Below, piece by piece: positions 35,263 through 43,976 of a DNA stretch of 64,000 nucleotides. The stretch lies in the NCBI GenBank assembly GCA_022841745.1, contig JALHQW010000008.1, positions 14,074 through 78,073 of the forward strand, in the 5' to 3' direction. The notes below the pieces were generated by a model. It worked only from the letters and a program-made list of their open reading frames with translations, was not told the origin of the DNA and searched no databases. The position numbers and the translations under genes are program-made. This DNA comes from Saprospiraceae bacterium (GTDB lineage: Bacteria > Bacteroidota > Bacteroidia > Chitinophagales > Saprospiraceae). Each line of letters opens with the position of its first letter. Position 1 is the first letter of the stretch.

Positions 35263-35760
35263 TCAATCTTCGTCGTGCTCACTTGGCATTGACTCATCCA
35301 ATTGGGCAATAATATCGGCGATGGCAGCCAATATCGCTGAACGGGCTTCGGCGTCGTCAAGTGCTTTTCGGAACTTCACGTTCTTGTCAATCATATCCAC
35401 CAAGCTTTCAGCAGCTTTGAACTCCGCATCCAGGCTGCGCAGCAATGCTGAATTGCGCTTGATGGCATTGGGCGTAAAGGATTCTACCCCACCCTGAAAA
35501 CGGATGGTATCTTCTACCTCCATTTTTTCATGGTTGCCAGTTTTAAGTTTCACCTTAACCTTGGGGTCGGAGTACTTCATGACGGCTTCCGTGGAAGTTG
35601 AAAACTCCATAGGGACTTCTTCTGGTGCCCTTAAAGCATTCTCTCCTTTCAAAGGCAATGCGATATAAGTTCTGTTGGTTGGTAACAAGTCCAACCCCGA
35701 ATTGGTCTCCTGTGGGAGGTCTATCGGGCCGGGCATGTTGTAGCGTACGGTTGCTGCCAT
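35263..35760 (-). CDS. tssB: T6SS sheath small subunit TssB
   Basis: The product is 165 residues. It shows 'NRTYIALPLKGEN', 'VKVKLKTGNHEKMEVEDTIRFQGGVESFTPNAI' and 'LLRSLDAEFKAAESLVDMIDKNVKFRKALDD', the expected TssB layout of beta domain plus C-terminal helices. TssB and TssC interlock to form the sheath disassembled by ClpV. It follows tssO by 30 bases and precedes tssC. Confidence 0.85.
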   Translation of the reverse strand: MAATVRYNMPGPIDLPQETNSGLDLLPTNRTYIALPLKGENALRAPEEVPMEFSTSTEAVMKYSDPKVKVKLKTGNHEKMEVEDTIRFQGGVESFTPNAIKRNSALLRSLDAEFKAAESLVDMIDKNVKFRKALDDAEARSAILAAIADIIAQLDESMPSEHDED

Positions 35761-35790
35761 TTTTTGATTTTGTTAAGATGAATAGTTTAT

Positions 35791-36159
35791 CTATTTAGGT
35801 AGTTCTTGTTGGCATCTATTGTACTTTTTTTCAAGTATATCCAACTCGGTTTTCATCAGCCTAAGTTCTGCTTCAATCGCTATTTTTTCAGGATCTTTGC
35901 TTTTTAGCTGATTTTTCAGCTCTTTATCTTTTTCCTTAAGTGCATTTACCTTTACCTGTAAATCAGCTCGAACCCCTTGTAAAGTAGCCTTGCACTCCTC
36001 CAACTGCTTTTTCAAGCTGTTCGCATCGCCTGCGCCTTTATCCTGAAAAGCCTTGAAAGAAGCAAACATGATAAAAGCATTGGCCAAAAGCACCAGAAAG
36101 CCAAAGCCCACCAGCCGCCAAACGGCGGTTTCCCGTTGATTTTTGTTTAGTATTTCCAT
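35791..36159 (-). CDS. tssO: T6SS envelope protein TssO-like
   Basis: The product is 122 residues. A short cytoplasmic start is followed by one membrane helix ('LVGFGFLVLLANAFIMFASF', ~18-37). A long charged coiled coil runs to the end ('LKKQLEECKATLQGVRADLQ', 'KDPEKIAIEAELRLMKTEL'). Size, single helix and periplasmic coiled coil fit TssO, one of the proteins of the Bacteroidetes-specific T6SS envelope complex. The name also rests on its place next to tssB. Confidence 0.75.
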   Translation of the reverse strand: MEILNKNQRETAVWRLVGFGFLVLLANAFIMFASFKAFQDKGAGDANSLKKQLEECKATLQGVRADLQVKVNALKEKDKELKNQLKSKDPEKIAIEAELRLMKTELDILEKKYNRCQQELPK

Positions 36160-36203
36160 AGATGACTGTCTGTAAATATTGCCCTTTGACGACTTCGGAC
36201 AGC

Positions 36204-36776
36204 TTACCTAGTCCCAAGCGCTCCATTTGAGATTCGGCGCCGAACTTCCAAGAACACGTTCTTGGCAATTTGCTGCAAGACGGGATCGCCGGCATAGGCA
36301 TAATCGTACATGTGGGCAATTTTGAAGGCCCGGTCCGTGAACACTTTGCGCCAGTTCGGATTTCCCAAGGCTTCCTCCTTGGCAGAAATTTTGCGGGAGT
36401 TTTCGGCACCATAATCATTGCCAAAAAGATCCTTGGCTGATGAGGTGCGGAAAAGCTTCGTGTACATGGAGTGCTCTTCCTTGCCCCTTATGAGCACAAA
36501 GGGGAACTCATTTTCAAACGAAAGGGAAAGCGACGCATTGAAATCAAGGCTTTCTAGGTGGCCTCGTTCAACAACGGGCTGCCATTCCCATTCGGCGATG
36601 TTCTCGTGATGGCCCTGCCTCCTAAATTCGTTGAATATCTTCACCTTATGAACGTGGCCATCCACATTGGTGGATACCATGCGCCACTTACCCATTGGGT
36701 CAGGGATATAATAGATGGCGCCTACCAGACCGAAGTAATTTTTGAAGCGAACGGAGTCAAGATAATGGGTGTACAT
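36204..36776 (-). CDS. Unknown T6SS-locus protein between clpV and tssO
   Basis: The product is 190 residues, with no signal peptide or membrane helix, so probably cytoplasmic. It begins 'MYTHYLDSVRFKNYFGLVGAIYYIPD' and has a beta-rich middle ('LSLSFENEFPFVLIRGKEEH'). It ends with a helical part ('DRAFKIAHMYDYAYAGDPVLQQIAKNVFLEV'). It is in the same strand order as tssH, tssO, tssB and tssC, so it is probably a T6SS-specific component. It does not resemble the membrane-bound TssP. No family was recognised. Confidence 0.7.
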   Translation of the reverse strand: MYTHYLDSVRFKNYFGLVGAIYYIPDPMGKWRMVSTNVDGHVHKVKIFNEFRRQGHHENIAEWEWQPVVERGHLESLDFNASLSLSFENEFPFVLIRGKEEHSMYTKLFRTSSAKDLFGNDYGAENSRKISAKEEALGNPNWRKVFTDRAFKIAHMYDYAYAGDPVLQQIAKNVFLEVRRRISNGALGTR

Positions 36777-36891
36777 AGGGTATTTTTTAGGTTGTCTTAA
36801 AATAGTGCATCAATGCTGGTAGCATTGTAGCTGTTTTTTTATGTATGTAGCAAAGATAGCTATTCAATTTTTTCCTCCAAGTATATGGGTA

Positions 36892-39369
36892 TTATTTTTT
36901 TATTTCCCACAACAAATTGGCAGATTCATCAATATCCAAATGAACTTTGTCGCCATTCACTATGTCGCCGCTGATTATTTTGTCGGCGATTGGAGGTGTC
37001 AGGAACGATTTAATTGCGTTTTTGAGTGGCCTTGCACCAAACAACGGAGAGAATCCGATGGCCAGCAAATGGTTTATTACACCTTCCGATATGGTCAAAT
37101 CCACGTTGTGCTGCTGCTTGAGCAATTTGGCGAACTTGCCGAAGTGGATATGCAATATCATCCTTGCCACCGTTTCTGAAATAGGGGCAAACGGCAAGAT
37201 CTGCGAGTCCACCCTGCCCAAGAATTCGTCCTTGAATTTCCGGGTTTCCCGCAGGAAGGTTTTTAGCTGCTCAGGCGTGGGCTGTTGGCCAGCTTGGAAC
37301 ATGTCAACAATTTTCTCAGCACCAGCATTGGAGGTAAATATGATAATGCTGTTCGAGAAATCAGCCATTTTCCCCTGCTTGTCCTGGAGGCGGCTATCCG
37401 TCAGCATTTGCAGGAATATACCATATATATCAGGGTGGGCTTTTTCTATCTCGTCAAACAGCACCACAGAATAGGGTTGTTTCCTGACCTTATTCACAAG
37501 TAGGCCCCCTTCTTCATAGCCGACATAACCTGGTGGCGAACCAATCAACGCTGCAACGGAATGGGATTCCTGGAATTCCGACATGTCGAACCTAATGATG
37601 GCATCCTCGTCATCAAACAGTAGTTCTGCGATTGCCTTTGCCAATTCGGTCTTGCCCGTGCCAGTAGGACCAGTGAAAAAGAAAATGGCTCCAGGCTCGT
37701 TTGGGTCTTTCACATTTGCACGGAAAGTCTTGAGGGCACGGGAGACTGCTTCGATCACATGGTCCTGCCCAACTACCCTTTTTTGAAGCAACTCATGCGC
37801 ATTGCGGAATTTGTCCTGTTCTTTGGAGCGTAGCCGGCCCAAAGGTATCCCGGACCTATAAGCCACGATGGCCTCCACATCTTCTTGCAATATTTCGGAC
37901 TTTGGCTCTTCAGTCCATGACTTTAGCTTGGCGATTAAATTTTTTGCATCTATTTCTTTTTCCTCTAAATCATCCCCAATCCTCCCCAATAATAGTTCGC
38001 TCAAACGATCCTTTATCGCCTTTTTAAACGAATCTATATCCAGCCCTCCTTCCGGTCTTACAAACTCTTCTTCCAACCCTTTTAATATGGCCCCAGAAGT
38101 CGAATTCATCTGGCTGGCGCAAGCCATGGTGAAATCTATCAATTCGATAGCTGAAACTGGTAAGTTCTTGTCATTAACATATCGCTTTGCCAGCTTTACG
38201 GCTTGAGGAACTGCCGCGGCATCAACTTTTAGCCCATGAAATTCTTCGTATTTAGGCATAAGCCCTTTTAACATGATACTTGCTAAAATTTCATCGGGTT
38301 CGTTCACCACCAACCTGGAAAACCTCCTGTTGAAGGCGGTGTCTTTTTCAATGTATTTTTGATATTCTGCCTGTGTCGTAACGCCAACCAATGTCAACTC
38401 ACCACGGGCGAGTTCGGGCTTAAGCAAGTTTACAACACCTGAGCCAACTGGTCCACGCTCGTCCAGCAACACATGGATTTCATCAATGAACAGGATAGCT
38501 TTTCCTTCGTATCCTTTGATGGCCTTCAAGATTGATTTTAGCCTTTCTTCCACCTCGCCCTTGTAGGCTCCCGCTACCAATCTTCCACTGACATCTATCT
38601 CAAATATGGTGGCATCCTTTAGCTTTTCAGGCACATTTCCTTCCAAAATATTTTGGGCCAGGCCCCCTATGAGCGCCGTTTTCCCCACGCCAGGCTCCCC
38701 AACAATCAGCACATTGGGCGAGAGCCTTTTCCCTAAAATCTCCACCAACTGCTTCAATTCCCTATCCCTACCTATAAGTGGATCAATTTTGCCCTCCCGG
38801 GCCATGGCTGTTATATCGTCGCAATATTTTTGCAAGACTTGATGGGAAGAGACATCTGTACCATTTTCAGTAGTAACTGCGGGCTTGTCTCCAGCAACAT
38901 CATTGGATTTGAATGAATTTAAAACATTGGATAAGTTTTTGTTGCGCCAGTCTATTATTTCGTATAGTGCAACTGGCAGCCTCCTCAGCACTTCTGGTTT
39001 AAATGCCACTCCGGGCGTACAGATTGCCTCAAACAAGTCAGTTGGCGTTATTTCTTCATACCCGTAGCGCAAACATAGTTTTTGCGTTTCCTTGAAGACG
39101 GATAGCACTTCCTCACTTGGCGGTGGATTGGATCTAATTCTTAAAGACTTAGGATGCTTTTCGACTTGAGCCAATGCCCAACGATAAAGTTCAGATGGTT
39201 CTTTGTCTAGCTGATTGAACATTGGATGCAACCCCACATCTTCCTTGGTAAGGGAACATAGAAGGTGTTCTGGGCCATAGGTGGAGTGGCTATATTCGTA
39301 GGCAAGGCTTTCAGCCAAACGCAGGGCTAATTGTGTGGCGTCAGACAACAAATAGGATGGGGTGTTCAT
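36892..39369 (-). CDS. tssH: T6SS sheath-disassembly ATPase ClpV (TssH)
   Basis: The product is 825 residues and a two-ring Clp/Hsp100 AAA+ enzyme. A Clp N-domain (~1-140) precedes the first ATPase (Walker A GEPGVGKTA near 225; Walker B ILFIDEIH). The second ATPase has GPTGTGKTE near 565 and VVLFDEIEKAH. A C-terminal small domain ends the protein. The long coiled middle domain of the disaggregase ClpB is much reduced, in keeping with ClpV. It recycles contracted TssBC sheath. It is the first gene of block C, and its promoter must lie in the gap to 39751 shared with the divergent repair gene. Confidence 0.9.
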   Translation of the reverse strand: MNTPSYLLSDATQLALRLAESLAYEYSHSTYGPEHLLCSLTKEDVGLHPMFNQLDKEPSELYRWALAQVEKHPKSLRIRSNPPPSEEVLSVFKETQKLCLRYGYEEITPTDLFEAICTPGVAFKPEVLRRLPVALYEIIDWRNKNLSNVLNSFKSNDVAGDKPAVTTENGTDVSSHQVLQKYCDDITAMAREGKIDPLIGRDRELKQLVEILGKRLSPNVLIVGEPGVGKTALIGGLAQNILEGNVPEKLKDATIFEIDVSGRLVAGAYKGEVEERLKSILKAIKGYEGKAILFIDEIHVLLDERGPVGSGVVNLLKPELARGELTLVGVTTQAEYQKYIEKDTAFNRRFSRLVVNEPDEILASIMLKGLMPKYEEFHGLKVDAAAVPQAVKLAKRYVNDKNLPVSAIELIDFTMACASQMNSTSGAILKGLEEEFVRPEGGLDIDSFKKAIKDRLSELLLGRIGDDLEEKEIDAKNLIAKLKSWTEEPKSEILQEDVEAIVAYRSGIPLGRLRSKEQDKFRNAHELLQKRVVGQDHVIEAVSRALKTFRANVKDPNEPGAIFFFTGPTGTGKTELAKAIAELLFDDEDAIIRFDMSEFQESHSVAALIGSPPGYVGYEEGGLLVNKVRKQPYSVVLFDEIEKAHPDIYGIFLQMLTDSRLQDKQGKMADFSNSIIIFTSNAGAEKIVDMFQAGQQPTPEQLKTFLRETRKFKDEFLGRVDSQILPFAPISETVARMILHIHFGKFAKLLKQQHNVDLTISEGVINHLLAIGFSPLFGARPLKNAIKSFLTPPIADKIISGDIVNGDKVHLDIDESANLLWEIKK

Positions 39370-39750
39370 ACAATTGGCTTTTAGTCAGCTATTTAGGCAC
39401 TAAACAATGTTATATTTATGGGTAACTTAAGCGTATATCCTTCCTTACAATTTCCAAGGGGCAATACTTTACTTACAAAGCTTTTAAACAATACTTTTAG
39501 ACATTTAGGCCTCTTCGTAAATGACAGTATTGCAACTTCAACCAAATGGAAGAATTATGTTTAAGTGAGCAGCGGGCGAAAGGTAGTCACATTTTATATT
39601 TTACTATCAAAAAAAATTAAAAAAAATTAAAACCAGCTATTTTTCGTATATTTAAAGCCATTTCTCGGCTCCACATGGACTTTGATGTCAATTCTGCCTT
39701 GGCTTAGGTTTGTAATTTCACATCTAAGATATATCGGGCCTTTTACCAAA
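39370..39750. other. Divergent intergenic region between clpV and the AlkD-like gene
   Basis: About 380 bases without a convincing gene. It should contain the promoters of the large T6SS block C (leftward) and of the repair gene (rightward). Near 39609-39631 there is an A-rich tract with two copies of AAAAAATTAA, likely curved DNA. No exact TTG/TAnnTTTG promoter pair was found by eye on either strand. Confidence 0.55.
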
Positions 39751-40452
39751 ATGTCAAATCACCTATTGATGACATCCAAATCGTACTTGAGCCTAATCCA
39801 ATCCACCTTCCTCTCAAAAGGCGACCCCGAAACCGCACAGGGCCAGATAGCCTATTTACGCAACCATTTCGACTTCTACGGCCTTAAAGCTGCACAATGG
39901 ATGGCGATCTCCAAGGAAATCATGGAAGAAAACGGCGTTCCAACTGGAGCCGATATACAGGAACTTGCCCGCCTTTGCTTCGATGATGAGCACCGGGAAC
40001 TCCACTATTTCGCCTTGGAAATGGTGCAGAAAACGCTGAAAAAGCAACCCGCCGATTTTATTGATTTCTTGCAAGAACTCATCACCACCAAAAGCTGGTG
40101 GGACACCGTGGACTGGTTGGCAAAGCTCGTCGGCATCCATTTCAAAAAACATCCTCAACTAATTTCGCCACTCACGGAGCGTTGGATGGCTTCCGGCAAT
40201 TTTTGGCTCCAGCGGGTCTGCCTTATTTTCCAATTGGCTTACCATGATAAGACAGATTTTGAATTGATGAAACGGTACATCCTTCAAATCGCACACAGCA
40301 AGGAGTTTTTCTTGCAAAAAGGCGCTGGTTGGGCCTTGCGGCAATACTCACGTACTAACCCGACTGAAGTCATCCAATTTGTGGAGGAAAACCCTCAACT
40401 TGCCGCACTCACTAAAAGGGAAGCCTTGCGGCTGACCAAAAACACAGAATAA
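39751..40452 (+). CDS. DNA alkylation repair protein (AlkD-like HEAT-repeat glycosylase family)
   Basis: The product is 233 residues from the ATG at 39751; the frame is open upstream to a TTG at 39682. It contains 'LRNHFDFYGLKAAQWMAISKEI', 'ELHYFALEMVQKTLKK', 'TKSWWDTVDWLAKLVGIHF', 'MASGNFWLQRVCLIFQL' and 'FLQKGAGWALRQYSRTNP'. These are the conserved HEAT-like repeats and aromatic cleft motifs of the AlkD family, which removes bulky or cationic alkylated bases. The stop overlaps the start of the transporter gene by one base (TAATG). Confidence 0.9.
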   Translation: MSNHLLMTSKSYLSLIQSTFLSKGDPETAQGQIAYLRNHFDFYGLKAAQWMAISKEIMEENGVPTGADIQELARLCFDDEHRELHYFALEMVQKTLKKQPADFIDFLQELITTKSWWDTVDWLAKLVGIHFKKHPQLISPLTERWMASGNFWLQRVCLIFQLAYHDKTDFELMKRYILQIAHSKEFFLQKGAGWALRQYSRTNPTEVIQFVEENPQLAALTKREALRLTKNTE

Positions 40453-41450
40453 TGACAGCCGCTTCTTCAAAAGAAAACCTGAACATCCAAAAATTGGTCG
40501 TATTCGTAGGGCTGGCGTTGTTTGTCATGAAAATAGCCGCTTGGTACATCACCAATTCCGTGGCTATTCTGACCGATGCACTGGAGAGCACCGTGAACGT
40601 CGTTGCCAGTTTTATAGGGCTTTATAGCTTGTATTTATCCGCAAAACCCCGTGATGTTGAGCATCCTTACGGGCATGGAAAAATAGAGTTTATCTCGGCG
40701 GGCATAGAGGGGGCATTGATTGCGGTTGCGGGGTTTGTCATCATATACGAGGCTATCAACAACCTACGCCACCCCCACGAAATCGGCAGCTTGGACTATG
40801 GCATACTGCTGGTGGCAGGTGCGGCTGCCATCAATTTCATGGTGGGATACCTTGCCATTAAGCGGGGTAAAAAGAACAACTCCTTGGCGTTGATTGCAAG
40901 TGGAAAGCATTTACAATCAGACACTTATACGACCCTGGGCATCATAGCGGGCCTCATCTTGCTTAAGTTCACTGGCTGGACTTGGGTGGACAGCGTGGTG
41001 GCACTTATTTTTGCCTTTGTCATCATATTTACCGGAATAAAGATAGTGCGTAGCTCCATCGCTGGCATTATGGACGAGGTGGACACCGAACTGCTGGACA
41101 AGGTGGTAGCAAGCCTGAACGACCACCGACAAGAGAACTGGGTGGACATCCACAACCTCCGAATCATCAAATACGGCAGCGTGCTTCACCTCGATTTTCA
41201 CTTGACGGTGCCTTGGTTCCTCAACGTGCACGAGGCACATTCGGAAATTGACAAAATTGACAAATTGGTGAAGGAGGAATTTGGAGAGAGCGTGGAGATG
41301 TTTGTCCACACGGACGGCTGCCTTGATTTTTCTTGCCAGATCTGCGCTAAGGCCAACTGCCCAATGCGCAAAATGGTCTTCGTCAAAAAAATGGAATGGA
41401 CTGTGGCCAATATTGCCTCCAATAACAAACACAAGCTGGAAACGCCTTAG
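40452..41450 (+). CDS. Cation diffusion facilitator family transporter
   Basis: The product is 332 residues. About five to six helices fill the first 200 residues ('LVVFVGLALFVMKIAAWY', 'LIAVAGFVIIYEAI', 'TLGIIAGLILLKF', 'SVVALIFAFVIIFTG'). The CDF metal-site motifs are 'ILTDALESTVNVVASF' in helix 2 and 'HLQSDTYTTLG' in helix 5, with 'HPYGHGKIE' between. A cytoplasmic C-terminal domain carries 'LHLDFHLTVP' and a cysteine-rich end ('DFSCQICAKANCPMRK'). It exports Zn2+, Fe2+ or a similar divalent cation in exchange for protons. The cysteine-rich tail may bind metal. Its 3' end overlaps the convergent rpiB by 4 bases. Confidence 0.9.
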   Translation: MTAASSKENLNIQKLVVFVGLALFVMKIAAWYITNSVAILTDALESTVNVVASFIGLYSLYLSAKPRDVEHPYGHGKIEFISAGIEGALIAVAGFVIIYEAINNLRHPHEIGSLDYGILLVAGAAAINFMVGYLAIKRGKKNNSLALIASGKHLQSDTYTTLGIIAGLILLKFTGWTWVDSVVALIFAFVIIFTGIKIVRSSIAGIMDEVDTELLDKVVASLNDHRQENWVDIHNLRIIKYGSVLHLDFHLTVPWFLNVHEAHSEIDKIDKLVKEEFGESVEMFVHTDGCLDFSCQICAKANCPMRKMVFVKKMEWTVANIASNNKHKLETP

Positions 41451-41878
41451 ACACAAGCGATTTTCTTCACCCGGCCTTCGTGGCGTCCACCTTCAAAATT
41501 ACTGCCCAAAAATGCATTGACAATACTCAATGCCATCCGTTTGCTAATGAATCGAACAGGTAGCGCCAACATATTGGCATTGTTGTGCTGGCGGGCCAAT
41601 TTTGCCAACTCCGTTTTCCAGCAAACTGCCGCCCGTATGCCTTGGTGCTTGTTGGCAGTCATAGCCACACCGTTACCACTGCCGCACAGCAGTATGCCCA
41701 ATTGCGCCCTACCCGACTCCACCGCATTTGCTGCTGGGTGTACAAAATCAGGGTAATCAACCGAGGCTGGAGAGTTGGTGCCGAAGTCCAAAACTTCAAT
41801 GCTTCTTTTCTTCAATAAGCGGACTATGCTGTCCTTGTAGGGAAATCCTGCGTGGTCACAACCGATGGAAATGGTCAT
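41447..41878 (-). CDS. rpiB: Ribose-5-phosphate isomerase B
   Basis: The product is 143 residues. The family motifs are intact: 'IGCDHAGF' at the N-terminus, 'VDYPDFVHPAA', 'GILLCGSGNGVAMTANK' with the catalytic cysteine, and 'RAAVCWKTELAKLARQHNNANML'. RpiB interconverts ribose 5-phosphate and ribulose 5-phosphate in the pentose phosphate pathway. The gene is convergent with the transporter gene, overlapping it by 4 bases. Confidence 0.95.
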   Translation of the reverse strand: MTISIGCDHAGFPYKDSIVRLLKKRSIEVLDFGTNSPASVDYPDFVHPAANAVESGRAQLGILLCGSGNGVAMTANKHQGIRAAVCWKTELAKLARQHNNANMLALPVRFISKRMALSIVNAFLGSNFEGGRHEGRVKKIACV

Positions 41879-41886
41879 AGATGTTG

Positions 41887-41934
41887 GAAGATTAGGAAGT
41901 GGGAAATCAGGAAATCAGGAAATTAGGAAACTGA
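41887..41934. repeat. Degenerate short tandem repeat before rpiB
   Basis: A run of related 8-9-base units (GGAAATCA, GGAAATCA, GGAAATTA, GGAAACTG), preceded by AGGAAGTGG, occupies most of the gap between aroE and rpiB. It encodes nothing obvious. Confidence 0.6.
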
Positions 41935-41952
41935 AGAATCCCGCCAATTATT

Positions 41953-42705
41953 CTATGAATTCCAAATTTCCCATGCCTTTTCCGCCTGCAAATATAGCAT
42001 AGGCAATCCATTCAGCACCTTGGTTCCACTCACTTCTCCCATGGATAGGAATTTTGTTTTTGCTGGGTTGTAAACTAAGTCATACAAATAGTGACTTGGC
42101 GTCAATTGCTGATAAGACAAGGGCGGGAAAGCGTCCACTTGTGGGGCCATGCCAAGTGGTGTGGTATTGATGATCAATAAATGGGTTTGCAAAACTGAAT
42201 CAGTAATGGATGGATAATCAATGGATTCCGATGAAGCAGTGCGTGATACGAGGAGATAAGGCACTGCAATTTTCCGAAGGACAAACTGCACGGCCTTGGA
42301 GGCTCCGCCAGTACCAAGCACGAGTGCTCGCAGGTTCTCAGGAAGAGGGTCTGGCAAAAAATTGCGGAGCGAATGCTCAAACCCAAATACGTCTGAATTG
42401 TAGCCGATCAGCTGTCCGTCCTTGATTTTTATGACGTTCACAGCGCCAATTGACTGGGCTTCTTCGCTCAATGAATTGAGGAATGGAATGACCGCAGATT
42501 TGTAGGGTATGGTCACGTTCAGCCCTTGAAGGTTGGGGTTTTCGTTCAAAATTTGAGGCAGCAAATCAATGGATGCCAATGGGAAGGCATCGTACCGACA
42601 GTTGTCCAAGCCTTCATCGCTGAATTTCTTGGCGAAAAATCCAGGCGAAAAACTTTGGCTAAGTGGAAAGCCAATGATTCCGAAAAGACGATTATTTGCA
42701 GCCAT
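41953..42705 (-). CDS. aroE: Shikimate dehydrogenase
   Basis: The product is 250 residues from the ATG at 42705; an in-frame ATG three codons upstream is possible. Recognisable motifs are 'LFGIIGFPLSQSFSPGFF' (substrate site), 'GLNVTIPYKSAVIPFL' with the catalytic lysine, 'IGYNSDVFGFEHSL', the NADP-binding 'ALVLGTGGASKAVQFVL', and 'LIINTTPLGMAP'. The enzyme reduces 3-dehydroshikimate to shikimate in aromatic amino acid biosynthesis. It stands alone here and is not in an aro operon. Confidence 0.95.
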   Translation of the reverse strand: MAANNRLFGIIGFPLSQSFSPGFFAKKFSDEGLDNCRYDAFPLASIDLLPQILNENPNLQGLNVTIPYKSAVIPFLNSLSEEAQSIGAVNVIKIKDGQLIGYNSDVFGFEHSLRNFLPDPLPENLRALVLGTGGASKAVQFVLRKIAVPYLLVSRTASSESIDYPSITDSVLQTHLLIINTTPLGMAPQVDAFPPLSYQQLTPSHYLYDLVYNPAKTKFLSMGEVSGTKVLNGLPMLYLQAEKAWEIWNS

Positions 42706-43129
42706 TTGAAGCATTTCCGTTTCTTGGACGACTTGTCACATTGATAGAGAGGCAGGCGAACAAATAAGGTTCATTGAACTTGATTTGTCCGAACGCCGCT
42801 CTGTTTGCTTGTTTTAGCTTAAGTCATTTGTCCAATGAAGCGATTATTTTGCGCTGCAATTTGCACTAATTGTTTTTGTTCCGTATTTTTGCAAAGGATT
42901 TTTTTCACAGCGAGTTTACCTGCCCATTCTAATTTCAGCGGCTGTGAACTTTCCCCCTCTTCACTTAATTTTTCATTCTCCCCCGCGTACCCCAACTCGG
43001 AACAAATTCTGTTTAATCTCCGGGTTGTATTGGTACTTGTCTCACTTCACTATCTGCTTGCCAATTCATTGACACCCAATGTTTTGCGTTTTTATTTATT
43101 GAACCAGTCAAACACTAATAGCAATTGCT
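42706..43129. other. Intergenic region between aroE and the response regulator
   Basis: About 420 bases separating divergently transcribed genes. It must hold the promoters for both. One plus-strand frame (42835-43161) is open, but its translation is low-complexity, cysteine/phenylalanine-rich and overlaps the regulator, so it is not called as a gene. No clear hairpin, repeat or consensus promoter was found. Confidence 0.5.
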
Positions 43130-43798
43130 ATGAGCACAACACGTATTTTGTTGGCAGATGATCACCAGTTGTTCAGGATGGGTGTAGCTAACCTATTGCA
43201 AAAAGAAAAAGGATTTGAAATCGTTGGCGAGGCCAAGGATGGCGATCAGGCAGTACAAATGGCATGCGAGCTGAAACCCGATGTATTGGTATTGGACATT
43301 CACCTTCCGGGCATTGATGGAATAGCTGCAGCAAAGCAGATTCTGGAGGTTTGCCCCGATGCTAAAATTCTTGCCCTATCTTATGATGAAACAGAAGCCT
43401 ATGTGGTAAACATGCTCAAAGCTGGCGCAAAAGGGTATATTTTGAAGGACACCCCTTTTGAAGAGCTTGTTTTGGCCATCAAAGCCATTGCAAACGGGAG
43501 CAGTTATTTTTCCAAGGAAATAACCACGAAAATACTAGCGGTACTCGAAAACTTTGGCCGACCATCGGCCTCTAAAGAGCCGAGCTTCAAGTCCTCCTTG
43601 ACGGAACGGGAAATGGAAATCTTGCAGCATATTGCCGCAGAGCGAACCAACAAGGAGATTGCTTCCATGTTGTACATCAGCCCACGTACTGTAGAGACCC
43701 ACCGGCGAAACCTAATCCACAAGCTGAAAGTGAAGAACACGGCTGGCCTTGTCAGGTTCTACCTCGGTAATTTCAAGAACATGGAGGAGTACAGTTGA
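43130..43798 (+). CDS. NarL/FixJ-family response regulator
   Basis: The product is 222 residues. The receiver domain (~1-120) has 'ILLADDHQLFRMGV', the phosphoacceptor Asp in 'VLVLDIHLPGIDG' near residue 57, and 'GAKGYILKDTPFEEL'. The C-terminal LuxR-type helix-turn-helix (~155-220) has 'LTEREMEILQHIAAERTNKEIASMLYISPRTVETHRRNLIHKL'-type order. It is a two-component transcription regulator. No histidine kinase is adjacent, so its partner lies elsewhere. It is followed by a terminal-inverted-repeat element. Confidence 0.95.
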   Translation: MSTTRILLADDHQLFRMGVANLLQKEKGFEIVGEAKDGDQAVQMACELKPDVLVLDIHLPGIDGIAAAKQILEVCPDAKILALSYDETEAYVVNMLKAGAKGYILKDTPFEELVLAIKAIANGSSYFSKEITTKILAVLENFGRPSASKEPSFKSSLTEREMEILQHIAAERTNKEIASMLYISPRTVETHRRNLIHKLKVKNTAGLVRFYLGNFKNMEEYS

Positions 43799-43800
43799 AA

Positions 43801-43961
43801 CAATGATTCGTGAAGTTTTAAGGTTCTATGGTTTTTGGATTTGGGCAAAACCCAATCGTAAATCATTTTTGACAAGGTTGGAAAAGCAACCTATCTTTTC
43901 AAAAGCGGCTACTGTGCCACTACCTTAGAACCCGAAAACCCGAAAACTTCACGAACCATTG
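43801..43961. repeat. Terminal-inverted-repeat intergenic element, copy B
   Basis: The 161-base element has 19-base terminal inverted repeats (43801-43819 with 43943-43961) matching at 18 positions. It fills the gap between the response-regulator stop and the YciO-like gene stop, which are convergent. Its right terminal 15 bases are identical to those of the element at 35031-35184, while the interiors look unrelated. It encodes no protein. It may also act as a bidirectional transcript end. Confidence 0.7.
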
Positions 43962-43976
43962 TGAAAAAACGATTTG

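Noticed and set aside
42835-43161. A possible 108-residue gene before the NarL regulator
   Set aside because: The translation is rich in Phe, Cys and Leu without pattern and overlaps the well supported regulator start.
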